From Akkermansia sp. N21116 (GTDB lineage Bacteria > Verrucomicrobiota > Verrucomicrobiia > Verrucomicrobiales > Akkermansiaceae), in contig NZ_CP139035.1 in NCBI RefSeq assembly GCF_029854705.2, positions 2,728,001-2,792,000 on the forward strand: a DNA stretch of 64,000 bases, in the 5' to 3' direction. How positions within the stretch are numbered: the stretch's first letter is position 1; every line of letters begins with the position of its first letter. Below are positions 9,901-18,794 of this stretch, in pieces. The position numbers and the translations under genes were made by a program. The notes below the pieces were generated by a model. It searched no databases. It was not told the origin of the DNA and worked only from the letters and a program-made list of their open reading frames with translations.

Positions 9901-10149
9901 GCGAATCGTTTCCGCTACTTCCCCGGCCAGACGAGCCGCTTCGTTCTCATCCGCCGCCCCCTTTGCCAGGCGGAACATGATACGGTCGGCAAATTCGGCG
10001 GCGGCCTTGCGCGTAAACGTCAGGGCAATCATCCTTTCCGGAGGGACACCCAGCACAAGAAGGGCAATAAACCTCAGGGAAAGCTGGTAGGTCTTCCCGG
10101 AACCGGCAGACGCACTGATACGCGTACTGATATAAGGACGAATATTCAT
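6973..10149 (-). CDS. addA: UvrD-type helicase/nuclease, AddA (RecB-like)
   Basis: Large subunit of a double-strand-break processing helicase-nuclease. The 1058-residue protein has Walker A ASAGSGKT (13-20), LTFTRKAAAEF, the Walker B box DEFQDTSLMQWR, VVGDAKQSIYQWRGG, TWHKAKGLEFD and YVAMTRAKRAL, in UvrD/RecB order. A C-terminal PD-(D/E)XK nuclease follows, with catalytic block VLDFKTDEE. It is somewhat shorter than Firmicutes AddA (about 1200). The start overlaps the addB stop as ATGA (10146-10149), so the two subunits are coupled. The same domain layout could be called RecB, but the partner is AddB-like and no RecC or RecD is present. Confidence 0.88.
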   Translation of the reverse strand: MNIRPYISTRISASAGSGKTYQLSLRFIALLVLGVPPERMIALTFTRKAAAEFADRIMFRLAKGAADENEAARLAGEVAETIRGGSDHPGLVPEGTWDGPLPDRGVFLSLLRSMVSNLGRLNMSTLDSFFARMAMALSLDLGLAAIEVLEDDRLADDRARVLQELYSHALLDEGEREAFLTGFKLATAGRENERLDTSLREFVEKYHDLYLQNPEREKWGNEQWIRQGAWWNGAPERWKIFTLLRHLVEERKGDLPAGFFNQLDKFVEFSLTGGTFKWPSIFSTEFVQDLRRGIGDFSYSRKEYHLDPVLVESLLAVCGAVVKDLVLSGAERMRGMYSLMNRFEMLYSARVRAAGRFMFSDVARLLLPEEYGGTSMNGELAEPMAGLQFRMDGWYDHWMLDEFQDTSLMQWRIVEPFLDEVVQDAGGGRSLFVVGDAKQSIYQWRGGSPKIFEGLATQSPWRDVLQEWSMDVSYRSSPVVLSFVNHVCDFKRTAPDASPGALDRWIFHPHRAEGTAEDLDGCVQVWEVEKTDRDDILPGKPEHRAVTALLKRVRPLERGLGCAILVGSNAHAAAMREWLTSEPGGGFAADVEADVSVGSDSSIGLVLTDFFRWLSHPGDRFAWNHCLQSPLRHWLSRGTEHTVWRTWRRLYECSGVSAVLTEWERLLDRELPGLLTDFQRNRLGIWKSESAVFDARGGSLDDWLRMAETMKKREHTASRSIQIMTWHKAKGLEFDMVVLPTGPMKAFANKTHLEILREEDVSGDVRNMIFAPPSDTADKDETLAAMTRAWAEEQEYEGFCKLYVAMTRAKRALYLFLPPEPKTAAASCGVRTILRHACSSLDSEEDSLDGSALSNLATMGHALWYESFPIGENAELAGESVAYRLPSPVRRKSSLSPSVLEEGGIVLPERGAEDARRLGTLVHALFEKLEWFTGEFPQDGADPEAAAMVKSALESDEFRKWLIRPEGDVRLWRECPVAGMIEGNPVNGIADRVMLQGDRLTVLDFKTDEEDSPSVLETRHAPQLRCYRDLLCRVFRVPEERAQCVILAVRSGRAVVFR

Positions 10150-13046
10150 GCCCGGCCTCCTTCCTTGACCGGAGACGCAAACAAATGGTCCAGACCGTCC
10201 GGAGAAATCTTCGCAAACGGATCATTCGGGTACGTCTCCCACCCCAGGGACTCGGCGGAAGGCAAAACGGACAAATCGCGGTTCAGCAGGATATCCGCAA
10301 TGAAATGCGCCCATGCTCCGGCAGATTCCAACAAATCACGGTTTAGCCCCCCCCATTCCACAATACCCGTTTGTTCCGCAAGAATCGGCAAATTGAAATA
10401 GGCGGAAACAACATCGGAAACACCGTACATCTCCCTCAGCATATTTTCCGCGGCCAGAACGTAAAGAGGAAGCTGAAGATTGCGCCAGCGCCGCAGCGAT
10501 TTGCTTCTCCCTTCGGCAGGCAACGGTTCCAAACCGGGAAACCACTCGGCCAGCATGGACACGGCCCGAGCGCTTAGATTCGCCAAATGGGCCTCTTCCG
10601 GTGTTTTACCCTTGCCCGTTTTGAAGTCCACCACACGGAGAGTGCCCGTATGCTCATTGACCTCCAACCTGTCGATGCGCATGTTCAACTCAACAGGAAG
10701 ATCCGTCCAGGGAACCCAGACGATCTTTTTCTCCACGCCAACCACGGACCAACCTTCTCTCAAAGCCTGGAGATGGATCGCCGCCATACGTTCCAAACGC
10801 TGCAATGCGTAATCTCTCTGCACCAGCAGAGGCAGGGTTAGTTCCTGCCCGTACTTTCTGGAAAATTCCTGCATCAATCCCTCCTGCAAAGCACGGGACA
10901 AAACTTCCTCCCGGCGTTCTTCGTACAAATCTCCGCCGGGGCCAAGACGTTCAACACACCTGTGGATATCCTCTCCGATCTGCATCGCATTGGCCTCCTT
11001 CCCCAGATCAAGCCGTTCGAACCGGCATACCTTCTCCAGCCAGAACCGCTTGGGACACGACAGGAAGGATGCAAACAAACTGGGAGAAAAGCTGACTCTC
11101 CGCACCAAAAGATCCATCTCCCCGCCGCTCTTCCACTCCGCCGCCTGATCGGCCCACGGATTCCTTTGAACGGGAGGTACGAGATGCCACCCCGTCTCGT
11201 CACGGGAAACGCTCTTCGGCGGCTCCGCGGCATCGCCGAACAAGAGCAGAACCCTCTCCGGCAAATCTTCAGCCGGGCATTGCAGCAGGAGGGAAGACGG
11301 CTTGCAGGGCACGCCAGACGGATTTTCACGGGCGACGAGCACGCGCACTCTCCCGCACTCGCGCCGGGATTCAATCATCCCACGGTATAAAAACGCATCC
11401 CGGTAAAACCGCTGGGTCCGGCTCCTTAGCCGGAGCTTGCGCTTCATTCCCTCCGGCAAAAGGGGATCTTCAAATTCGTTGTCGGGGATGCATCCCTCGT
11501 GCATGCCGGCAAGGACGAGAGTACCGGCCGGGTCGTAGGCCAGTTCCATCCAGTCCTGCATGGACACGTCACGGTCGTCGCGGTCGGCATACACGCGAAC
11601 CGATTTCATGGCACGACACAACAACACCATAGCATCCCGGACGGAAAAACCGGGGATTCCGTCCTCCAGGGAAGCCACCACCGACGCCATATCTCCCAAC
11701 CTGTCGAGAAGAGCCTCCTGGAACTCTCCGCCCCACCCTGCGGACTGTAACCGTTCCACCAGGGAAGCAGCTGTAGCGCCGACTCCCTGTTTTGTCCATT
11801 CTTCCAGCCATTGCAGAATCTTCTCGAAGTCGCGCAGTTTCCATCCCCCCGCGTCTTCTCGCCGCATCAGTGTAAGGACAAAGGAAAGGCTCTGCGGAAT
11901 ATGCTTATCAGCCAATTCGTCCAGCATGACGGACAAGCCGAACGGATCCTGCAACTTCAGAGCGGCAGCCAACACCCCCGAACGGCACAACTGATCGACA
12001 GGCAACCAATCACCCGGGGCATTCATAGCATCCTTCACTCCTTCCAGCAGGCGTACAACCCCGGTACGGACGGATTCGTCCCCCCCCGAACGATACACGC
12101 TCCATCCTGCCGATGATACGCCGTCCCGCACGGCAGCCGCAAACGCCGGATCACACAACCCGATAGAGCAATCGGAATTATCCGAACCGGATTCCGCAAA
12201 AAAACGGACGATTTCCTCCACCATCCCCTCCGGTCCCTGACGAAGAACGAGCGGTTCCTCTCCCGATGGAAGAGGAATGACCATATCCCCGGCACCGTCA
12301 TCTACATTTCGGCCAATAGGCCTTCCCCAGGGATCTACGGCAAAATCTTCCGGTCCATGCACCCAGCATTCCACTATCCGGTTTTCATAGGAGGCATCCG
12401 GAGCATCGGCCCATTTCTGCAAAGCCAGCATCGCCAAAGGCAGGGGATCAGGCACACAGGCGACAACCACACGACATATACCTTCCGGCAGCCGGGGGCT
12501 CCGTACCCAGTCGAGTTCTTCCAAAAGGGGGTCGTGCCCCCCCCAGGATTCAACCATGGACACAGCCTCGCGTTCCCAATCATCCAGTACCTGCCATCGT
12601 TCCGCCTCCTCGGGCGGTGTCTCCGGATGACGGACGACATCGGCGAACCGCATCATGCTTTCTCCCAGCGTCCTCCGTGCCCGCAAACAAATATCCGCCA
12701 TGGAAAGCCCCCACGAAAGAGTGCGCTCGACAGGAGCTGTCCGAATCAAGGCATTGGATTCCCGATGGGAGCAAATCACGCGCGCCCATGCCAATTCCGT
12801 CAGAAGACGGTCACGGACGGAATTCCCGTGCGCCCGTTCCAAAAGCATTTCAGCCGTCATCATCAGGGGGGGAATCACGGCGTGGCCCGGAGCCAGCCGA
12901 ACCAGCGCCTCCCGCAAGCGTTTACCTGATTCCACCGTCGGTATTAACAACAATAGGCCGTCCCAGGAAGAACCCTCCTCAAGAAGACGCACCGCCACTG
13001 TTTCAACCAGCCGGCGATTCCACCCTAGATGGACGCATTGCATCAT
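10146..13046 (-). CDS. addB: PD-(D/E)XK nuclease subunit, AddB-like
   Basis: Partner of AddA, 966 residues. The N-terminal half is a degenerate helicase-like fold beginning with LGWNRRLVETVAVRLLEE. The C-terminal nuclease has the SFLSCPKRFWLEKV entry motif and the catalytic block LRVVDFKTGKG. Classical AddB proteins hold a 4Fe-4S cluster with one Cys before the nuclease and three near the C-terminus. Here no Cys follows the nuclease block, so the cluster is predicted to be absent. The ATG at 13046 lies 8 bases after the nitroreductase stop, and the stop is coupled to addA, so this is a three-gene unit. Confidence 0.8.
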   Translation of the reverse strand: MMQCVHLGWNRRLVETVAVRLLEEGSSWDGLLLLIPTVESGKRLREALVRLAPGHAVIPPLMMTAEMLLERAHGNSVRDRLLTELAWARVICSHRESNALIRTAPVERTLSWGLSMADICLRARRTLGESMMRFADVVRHPETPPEEAERWQVLDDWEREAVSMVESWGGHDPLLEELDWVRSPRLPEGICRVVVACVPDPLPLAMLALQKWADAPDASYENRIVECWVHGPEDFAVDPWGRPIGRNVDDGAGDMVIPLPSGEEPLVLRQGPEGMVEEIVRFFAESGSDNSDCSIGLCDPAFAAAVRDGVSSAGWSVYRSGGDESVRTGVVRLLEGVKDAMNAPGDWLPVDQLCRSGVLAAALKLQDPFGLSVMLDELADKHIPQSLSFVLTLMRREDAGGWKLRDFEKILQWLEEWTKQGVGATAASLVERLQSAGWGGEFQEALLDRLGDMASVVASLEDGIPGFSVRDAMVLLCRAMKSVRVYADRDDRDVSMQDWMELAYDPAGTLVLAGMHEGCIPDNEFEDPLLPEGMKRKLRLRSRTQRFYRDAFLYRGMIESRRECGRVRVLVARENPSGVPCKPSSLLLQCPAEDLPERVLLLFGDAAEPPKSVSRDETGWHLVPPVQRNPWADQAAEWKSGGEMDLLVRRVSFSPSLFASFLSCPKRFWLEKVCRFERLDLGKEANAMQIGEDIHRCVERLGPGGDLYEERREEVLSRALQEGLMQEFSRKYGQELTLPLLVQRDYALQRLERMAAIHLQALREGWSVVGVEKKIVWVPWTDLPVELNMRIDRLEVNEHTGTLRVVDFKTGKGKTPEEAHLANLSARAVSMLAEWFPGLEPLPAEGRSKSLRRWRNLQLPLYVLAAENMLREMYGVSDVVSAYFNLPILAEQTGIVEWGGLNRDLLESAGAWAHFIADILLNRDLSVLPSAESLGWETYPNDPFAKISPDGLDHLFASPVKEGGRA

Positions 13047-13054
13047 GCCGGATC

Positions 13055-13693
13055 TTACCTCGTTTCCAGCACATCGTCGCGGAGGAAACGAACCTTCGCC
13101 TCAGCGGCATAAGTATCTTCCGGACTTCTATACCCCAGGGCAACCCCCAGCACAGTGCGGTACGGAGTCTTGTCCAATCCCAGCAGAACATCGCACTTCG
13201 GACCGTCCAGGCTGCCGATGGCGCAGGAATCGACTTTCATCAAAGCTGCTGCGCTCAGTAGGAACCCCAAAGCCAGATACACTTGATTTTCCGCCCAAGC
13301 GGCACGCTCCTCGGGAGTGCGAGAAGACAGGACTCCGGAATAAAACTTGCGGGAGGCTTCCATCTTTTCTGCAGACGGCGCCCTCATTTCCTCCACCCGG
13401 GCCAGATAGCGTTCCACATCCTCCGCAGACGGATCGCGAAGGGCGCACATCACGACAAACCGGGAACAATCCTCCACTTGGGACTGGTTCATCGCTATCC
13501 CGCGCAGAGACTTTTTAAGCTCCTGGTCTGCAACGACTACGAAATACCAGGGTTGCAACCCGATGGATGACGGGGCCAAACGCAGGCTTTCTTCCAGTGC
13601 ATCCATCACACTGGGATCAATGGATGCCGACGGGTCGAACTTCTTGCATGCATAACGCCATTCAAGAACCTCCAAATAGTCTTTCGGATTCAT
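13055..13693 (-). CDS. Nitroreductase-family NAD(P)H oxidoreductase
   Basis: Soluble FMN-dependent oxidoreductase of the NfsB/YdgI-like type, 212 aa. The start matches the family (LEWRYACKKFDPSASI). The FMN-contact block LRLAPSSIGLQPWYFVVV and the C-terminal LGVALGYRSPEDTYA are also typical. The physiological substrate (quinone, nitroaromatic, flavin) cannot be predicted. It is first in a minus-strand unit with addB and addA, only 8 bases before addB; the functional link to DNA repair, if any, is unclear. Confidence 0.85.
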   Translation of the reverse strand: MNPKDYLEVLEWRYACKKFDPSASIDPSVMDALEESLRLAPSSIGLQPWYFVVVADQELKKSLRGIAMNQSQVEDCSRFVVMCALRDPSAEDVERYLARVEEMRAPSAEKMEASRKFYSGVLSSRTPEERAAWAENQVYLALGFLLSAAALMKVDSCAIGSLDGPKCDVLLGLDKTPYRTVLGVALGYRSPEDTYAAEAKVRFLRDDVLETR

Positions 13694-13724
13694 GATGCAA
13701 GTATGGGCCGGAATGAAGAAGGAA

Positions 13725-15065
13725 TCAAGCAGTCACTTCTCCACCGGCGGAGGAATCCTCCGAAGTATCGTCATACGAAATCCGGCACAGTTCCACGCCG
13801 CGGTTCTCGACATCCAGTACCTGAAAGGAAAATCCGGAGTAGCAAACCTTGTCTCCGATGCGCGGAGGACGTTCCAACAGGGAAAGAATCAAACCGCTGA
13901 CCGTATCGACGGATTCATATTCCAACTCTCTGCCGAACAATTCCCCCACTTCGTCCAGCCGCATCGTCCCCTCAGCCTGGCAGGAACCGTCGGGCAACAT
14001 GACGACTTCCTCCTTGCGGAGGGAATTGCCGTTCGTCTCCCCGATCACCTCGGAAAAAATATCCTGGATCGTAATCAACCCCGACGTACCGCCGTGCTCG
14101 TCCATTACCACCGCCATGCGGGAGTTCGCTCCGCGCATCGTTTCCGCGACGTCATCCAGCTTCATTGTCATCGGAACGAAGGGAACCGTATGGACGACAA
14201 ACTCGTCCAAAGACTTGTTGCGATTCATCAACAGGAACACGTCACGGGCATGGATCATGCCGATAATATGATCCAGATCACCCCGGTAAACAGGGTAGCG
14301 GGTCCGCCGCGTTTTACGAACAATGGTACGGATTTCATCCGTGGTCGCCCCGAGACGCAACCCTTCGATGCGGACGCGCGGCGTCATCACCTCGTGGGCC
14401 GTCAAAGCATTGAAATCGAACAAATCCTGCATCAGTCGCCCTGGTTCCTCATTGAGAGCGCCATGGCAGCGGCTCTCGTCCACAATGTAGCGGATCTCCT
14501 CCGGCGTATGGTAAAACCCACTATCCAGGGAACGCTGAATGCCGAGACCTTTCAACAGGAAATTCCCCGTTGCGTTCAGCCCGACCACCAGCGGATACAT
14601 GGCGAACTTGATCCATTGCATCGGAATGGTAATGATCAGGGACAATCGCGCGGCATACATCAGTGCCAGGGATTTCGGCACCATTTCTCCCAGCACGATG
14701 TGCAGATACGTCAGGAACGAAACAGCCAGAATACTGGCAATGCCATGAGACACGAACCAGTTTTCAGCCCCGAATTGCTCGAGAAAATCGTAAATCCAAA
14801 CAGCTACGGCATGCTCGCCGAACATGCCCAGCCCCAGGCTCGCAAAAGTAATGCCCAGCTGCGCCGTCGCAATATAGCGGTCCTGAAGCCGGGGATTCTT
14901 CAAGATTCTGACGACGAGAGCGGCCGTTCCGCTGCCGAACCCACCCTGTAAAGACCGGCGTTCCAAAGCGGCCCGGGGAGCGCCCAGAAGCGTAAATTCG
15001 GCTGCCACGAACAATCCGTTCAGCAGAATCAAAACAATAATGATCCCTATCGTTTCCCAGTCCAT
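13725..15065 (-). CDS. CNNM/CorC-family membrane protein with CBS pair (copy 2)
   Basis: 446 aa. N-terminal DUF21/CNNM transmembrane domain (starts IIIVLILLNGLFVAAEFTLL; contains LGEMVPKSLAL), then a CBS pair (HEVMTPRVRIEGL...YPVYRGDLDHIIGMI; MDEHGGTSGLITIQDI) and a C-terminal CorC/HlyC domain. Family members are linked to Mg2+/Co2+ export or tolerance. Often annotated as hemolysin, a label not supported by function. It begins 3 bases after the stop of a paralog with the same architecture, so the pair is one operon and may form heteromers. Confidence 0.85.
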   Translation of the reverse strand: MDWETIGIIIVLILLNGLFVAAEFTLLGAPRAALERRSLQGGFGSGTAALVVRILKNPRLQDRYIATAQLGITFASLGLGMFGEHAVAVWIYDFLEQFGAENWFVSHGIASILAVSFLTYLHIVLGEMVPKSLALMYAARLSLIITIPMQWIKFAMYPLVVGLNATGNFLLKGLGIQRSLDSGFYHTPEEIRYIVDESRCHGALNEEPGRLMQDLFDFNALTAHEVMTPRVRIEGLRLGATTDEIRTIVRKTRRTRYPVYRGDLDHIIGMIHARDVFLLMNRNKSLDEFVVHTVPFVPMTMKLDDVAETMRGANSRMAVVMDEHGGTSGLITIQDIFSEVIGETNGNSLRKEEVVMLPDGSCQAEGTMRLDEVGELFGRELEYESVDTVSGLILSLLERPPRIGDKVCYSGFSFQVLDVENRGVELCRISYDDTSEDSSAGGEVTA

Positions 15066-15068
15066 GGG

Positions 15069-16397
15069 TTAACGAACCTCCTTTCCATCCTGCAAACTCC
15101 CGGTACCCGGCAGGATAACGACGGAGTCGATCATGTTGTTATTCACCCGCTCGATCAAAATGCGCTTGCCGGCAAAATCAATCGTCTCCCCCGCCTTGGG
15201 AAGCCGGGAAAGGGCCAGAAGGATACAACCGCCCAGCGTATTGGCATCGTCTTCCATGTCCTCGATCCCGGGGATCCACGACTCGACGGCGTGTCTCCGG
15301 ATCAAACCGGACAACCTGACAGCCCCATCCGGCAATATTTCAACGGACTGGCGGCCTGCGTGGAATTCATCTCCGAATTCGCCCAGCATTTCGCTCAAGA
15401 TGCGTTCCATGGTCACCATGCCGACAAAACGTCCGTATTCATCGACGACAAAGGCCTGCTGGGCCCGTTTCTCCCGCATCAGGGGAAGGAACTTGTCCAT
15501 CTTCTGGTACTCGGGAACAAACGGAACCTGGGCAATCAACTTCCTCAACGGAGGCAGTTCACCCCTCGCCGCATACTGGGCAGCCACTTCCTTAATGTGC
15601 AGCATGCCCACGACATTGTCACGCTCCCCTTCATAGACGGGAATGTGCGTATAGGGCGATTTCTCCATCAGATGTTCCAGATCCCCCGGAGGAGCATCCA
15701 TCGGCAGCATTCCCAGATGAATCCTCGGAATCATGATCCTCCCAACGGTCAAATCCTCCAGATCCAGGGCCTTTTGCAAACGGTCATGTTCATCGGGTGG
15801 CAACAGACCGCCGTCACGGCTTTCCTCCAGCAACATGTCGATTTCCTCGCGGGAGTGGATATGGTGGTGGCTGCCGTGCGGAATCCGCAGCATTTTCAAA
15901 ATCAAAAGGCCGCTCCCATTCAGCAAACTGATGAACGGGGAAAACACCGCCAATGACCACTTGAGCGGCAGATATGTGTACAAGGCCGCCTGAACCGGGA
16001 ATTGCAACGCCACGGATTTGGGCACCAGTTCCCCGGCAATCACCTGGAACACAGTCAAAAAGACAAGCACAACCAAAGCCGATACTGACAATGCCGCCGC
16101 AGTCCCCATCCCCATGTGTTCCAGAAGCGGGTACAGATAAGCCGTCAGGGACACTTGTCCGTAGGCCCCCAGGATCAGACTGGAAATGGTAATGCCGAAC
16201 TGGCAGGCCGCAATGTACCTATCCAGGCGGGACGTCTCGGACATAATACCGAGCAGCCCGGACGCCAGACGGCTCCCTTCATCCGCCATCCCGCGGATCT
16301 GGCTGGCACGGACGCTGACGACGGCAAATTCGGCCGCCACATAGAGCGCATTGACGACAATGAGGAAAACGATTACGGCGATTACAAACGCTGGCAT
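15069..16397 (-). CDS. CNNM/CorC-family membrane protein with CBS pair (copy 1)
   Basis: 442 aa, same architecture as its downstream neighbour: CNNM domain (VIVFLIVVNALYVAAEFAVV; AGELVPKSVAL), CBS pair (GRIMIPRIHLGML...IPVYEGERDNVVGML; VDEYGRFVGMVTMERI) and a CorC_HlyC tail. A small hairpin (GTTCCC 16408-16413 with GGGAAC 16420-16425) lies about 10 bases upstream of the ATG and would fall in the leader of this mRNA. The two copies differ enough to be old paralogs rather than a recent duplication. Likely role: divalent cation efflux or homeostasis. Confidence 0.85.
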   Translation of the reverse strand: MPAFVIAVIVFLIVVNALYVAAEFAVVSVRASQIRGMADEGSRLASGLLGIMSETSRLDRYIAACQFGITISSLILGAYGQVSLTAYLYPLLEHMGMGTAAALSVSALVVLVFLTVFQVIAGELVPKSVALQFPVQAALYTYLPLKWSLAVFSPFISLLNGSGLLILKMLRIPHGSHHHIHSREEIDMLLEESRDGGLLPPDEHDRLQKALDLEDLTVGRIMIPRIHLGMLPMDAPPGDLEHLMEKSPYTHIPVYEGERDNVVGMLHIKEVAAQYAARGELPPLRKLIAQVPFVPEYQKMDKFLPLMREKRAQQAFVVDEYGRFVGMVTMERILSEMLGEFGDEFHAGRQSVEILPDGAVRLSGLIRRHAVESWIPGIEDMEDDANTLGGCILLALSRLPKAGETIDFAGKRILIERVNNNMIDSVVILPGTGSLQDGKEVR

Positions 16398-16559
16398 AGA
16401 TGAGAATGTTCCCTCTTGCGGGAACGAATTTTTGAAAGGTCATAATATGGGAAACATCCCAATCCTGTCAAGATTCTATGAATTTTTGTAACAATCGGCA
16501 TGACGCGGGTCATCCGGGATATTCCCCGGATTCGGCTCGCATCAGCAGACAGAATCGTT

Positions 16560-17099
16560 ATGCTTCCGTGCATGGAAGATCAATCAACGCGGATTGCCGA
16601 TTTCGGGACGGGCTGTTTTTGGTGTTCGGAAGCCGCCTTCTCGCAACTTCCCGGCGTTCTCTCCGCCACTCCGGGATACATGGGGGGGAGCAAAGAAAAC
16701 CCGACCTATGAAGAAGTCTGCACGGGGGAAACAGGCCATGCGGAAATCGTCCGTATCGTGTACGACCCCGCCGTCATCACCTACGAAACCCTGTTGGAAT
16801 GGTTCTTCAAACTTCACGATCCCACCCAGCTCAACCGTCAGGGGGAAGATGTCGGCACCCAGTACAGAAGCGTCATCTTCTACCATGACGAAACCCAGAG
16901 AAGCGCTGCGGAAAAAGCCGTTGCCAATGAAGCGGCACGCTATGACGTCCCCGTCGTCACCCGGATCGGCCCGGCGGAAACGTTCTATCCTGCGGAACAG
17001 TACCACATGGACTACTACCGCAACAACTGGCAGAAGAACGGCTACTGCCGTCTTGTCATCCGTCCTAAACTGGAAAAACTGGGACTGGATCATCATTGA
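16560..17099 (+). CDS. msrA: Peptide methionine sulfoxide reductase A
   Basis: Repairs methionine-S-sulfoxide in proteins. The catalytic motif GTGCFWCSEAAF sits near the N-terminus, followed by GYMGGSKENPTYEEVCTG, FFKLHDPTQLNRQGEDVGTQYRS and FYPAEQYHMDYY, all diagnostic. The open frame begins at 16500, but MsrA proteins start shortly before the catalytic Cys, so I used the ATG at 16560 (179 aa); the ATG at 16572 is also possible. No clear Shine-Dalgarno site is seen at either. It diverges from the CNNM pair and leads a plus-strand group of three genes. Confidence 0.92.
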   Translation: MLPCMEDQSTRIADFGTGCFWCSEAAFSQLPGVLSATPGYMGGSKENPTYEEVCTGETGHAEIVRIVYDPAVITYETLLEWFFKLHDPTQLNRQGEDVGTQYRSVIFYHDETQRSAAEKAVANEAARYDVPVVTRIGPAETFYPAEQYHMDYYRNNWQKNGYCRLVIRPKLEKLGLDHH

Positions 17100-17126
17100 T
17101 CCATCCAAACTTCTTCACGTCTCCGC

Positions 17127-18035
17127 ATGGAATCCTCCGCCATCCAGGCCTTCATTCTGGGAGCCGGTTTGGGAACACGCCTCCGCCCCTTGACCGACAT
17201 ACGCCCCAAACCTTTGATTCCCGTCTTCCAGGATCCATTGGTCGTTCATACGATGCGCCGGCTCAAGGCACTCGGTATCCGGAACTTCATCGTCAATACC
17301 CATCACCTTCCGCATGTCTGGGATGAACTCTTTCCGGACGGTCTCTGGGAAGACTGTACGCTCCGTTTCCGTCACGAACCCGTCCTGCTCGACACGGGAG
17401 GCGGCCTGAAAAACATCGCAGACCTTCTGGACGAAGACTCCCCTCTGATCATTCACAACGGGGACATCGTCTCCAACCTGCCCCTGGACACTCTTGTCCG
17501 GGGACACCTCCTGTCCGGTGCATCCGCTACGCTCGGGCTCCGCAGTACAGGCACCACGCGCAATGTAGGTTTCGATCCCGCCAGCGGACGAATCACGGAC
17601 ATGAGACATGCCCTGGGCGTTCATCCAGGCACCCACCAGTTTACCGGCATCTATTGTGTCCGCCCGGCAGACATCCTCCCACTGATCCCCCCCGGAGAAA
17701 TCGTTTCCATCGTCCCCGCCTTGCTGGCGTTGATCAAACGCGGCCAGGTCAACGGCGTCGTCATGGACGATGGAGACTGGATGGACCTGGGAACTCCGGA
17801 ATCCTATATTGCCGCCCATCGGTCACCCGTCACCGCCCTGCCGGCATCATCCTGCATACGCCTGGCCCCGTCCGCCGACATCGCCGGAGCCGAACTCGAC
17901 GCCGACTGTGTCGTCGGTCCCGGAGCCATCGTCGGCCCCGGGAGCCGTCTCAATTCCTGCATCGTCTGGCCCGGAGCCGTCGTTCCGGAAAATACCCGGG
18001 CCGATTCCACCGTATTCCTCCCCTCCCGCTCATGA
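17127..18035 (+). CDS. Sugar-phosphate nucleotidyltransferase (MurU/GlmU-N-like)
   Basis: 302-residue nucleotidyltransferase. The signature FILGAGLGTRLRPLTDIRPK at residues 9-28, DTGGGLKNIAD and IIHNGDIVSN define the NTP-transferase fold that activates sugar-1-phosphates. The C-terminus (about 245-302) looks like a short left-handed beta-helix tail (IAGAELDADCVVGPGAIVG). MurU (MurNAc-1-P uridylyltransferase) and mannose-1-P guanylyltransferases are the closest types; substrate is unresolved. The stop overlaps the start of the next gene as ATGA (18032-18035), which couples it to a phosphodiester glycosidase. That pairing suggests a role in cell-wall or surface-glycan sugar recycling. Confidence 0.8.
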   Translation: MESSAIQAFILGAGLGTRLRPLTDIRPKPLIPVFQDPLVVHTMRRLKALGIRNFIVNTHHLPHVWDELFPDGLWEDCTLRFRHEPVLLDTGGGLKNIADLLDEDSPLIIHNGDIVSNLPLDTLVRGHLLSGASATLGLRSTGTTRNVGFDPASGRITDMRHALGVHPGTHQFTGIYCVRPADILPLIPPGEIVSIVPALLALIKRGQVNGVVMDDGDWMDLGTPESYIAAHRSPVTALPASSCIRLAPSADIAGAELDADCVVGPGAIVGPGSRLNSCIVWPGAVVPENTRADSTVFLPSRS

Positions 18036-18775
18036 TGTCTCTCTGCCGCCTCATCATACCTTTCCTCGTTTGCGCCGTCTCACTGGCCGCTCACGCGGAA
18101 CACAAAACATTCACGCGCAAAGAAGGAATCTTCTCCGTCAGCGACCGCATCAACGCCTACTTCTTCAACTCCAAAACTCACCGGCTGGTCGTCCTCGACG
18201 AAGGCGACATGCGGAAACCCAAATACGGTTCCCTTGACCAGGCCATGAAGAAATCGCCCTGTGTCGCAGGCATCAACGGCAGCTTCTTCGGCGCAAATCC
18301 CGAAGGCAGCCCTCTAGGCATCGTCATCCAAAACGGGAAAAAAAACTTTCCTCTAGCCACCGGTTCCTTCACGGTCTCCGGTATTCTCTGGGACTCAGGC
18401 AAAGGCATCTTCCTGCAGCGTTCCAAAGCCTTTGCCTCACAAAAGGGGGCCGCTCCGCGCGAAGCCATCCAGGGAGGTCCGTTCCTCGTCGAAAACGGCA
18501 AACCCGTCGCCGGACTCAACAACACCAAATCAACCTACCGCACCTTCGTCGCCACGGATCGCCGGGGCAACTGGTGCATCGCCATGACTTCCCCGCTAAC
18601 GCTCGCGGAACTCGCCTCCTGGCTGGCCACACCGGGGTGTCTCGGCCAATTTTCCGTCAAATCCGCCCTTAACCTGGACGGGGGCAGTTCATCCTCTTTC
18701 TGGTGCCACGAAACCGGCGTCTATTTTCCTTCGATGAAAAACGTACGCAACTATCTCGGAGTCGCTCCCAGATAA
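18032..18775 (+). CDS. Exported phosphodiester glycosidase (NAGPA-like)
   Basis: 247 aa with a Sec signal peptide (cleavage near AHA-EHK, residue 22). The body matches the phosphodiester alpha-GlcNAcase (NAGPA/DUF2233) family: AGINGSFFGANPEGSPLG, REAIQGGPFLVENGKP and the C-terminal SALNLDGGSSSSFW. Members remove sugar residues from phosphodiester links, as in capsular or wall polymers. The start ATG overlaps the upstream nucleotidyltransferase stop; a second ATG follows directly. It is predicted to be periplasmic. Confidence 0.8.
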   Translation: MMSLCRLIIPFLVCAVSLAAHAEHKTFTRKEGIFSVSDRINAYFFNSKTHRLVVLDEGDMRKPKYGSLDQAMKKSPCVAGINGSFFGANPEGSPLGIVIQNGKKNFPLATGSFTVSGILWDSGKGIFLQRSKAFASQKGAAPREAIQGGPFLVENGKPVAGLNNTKSTYRTFVATDRRGNWCIAMTSPLTLAELASWLATPGCLGQFSVKSALNLDGGSSSSFWCHETGVYFPSMKNVRNYLGVAPR

Positions 18776-18794
18776 CCCGGAAAGCCGAAATCCG

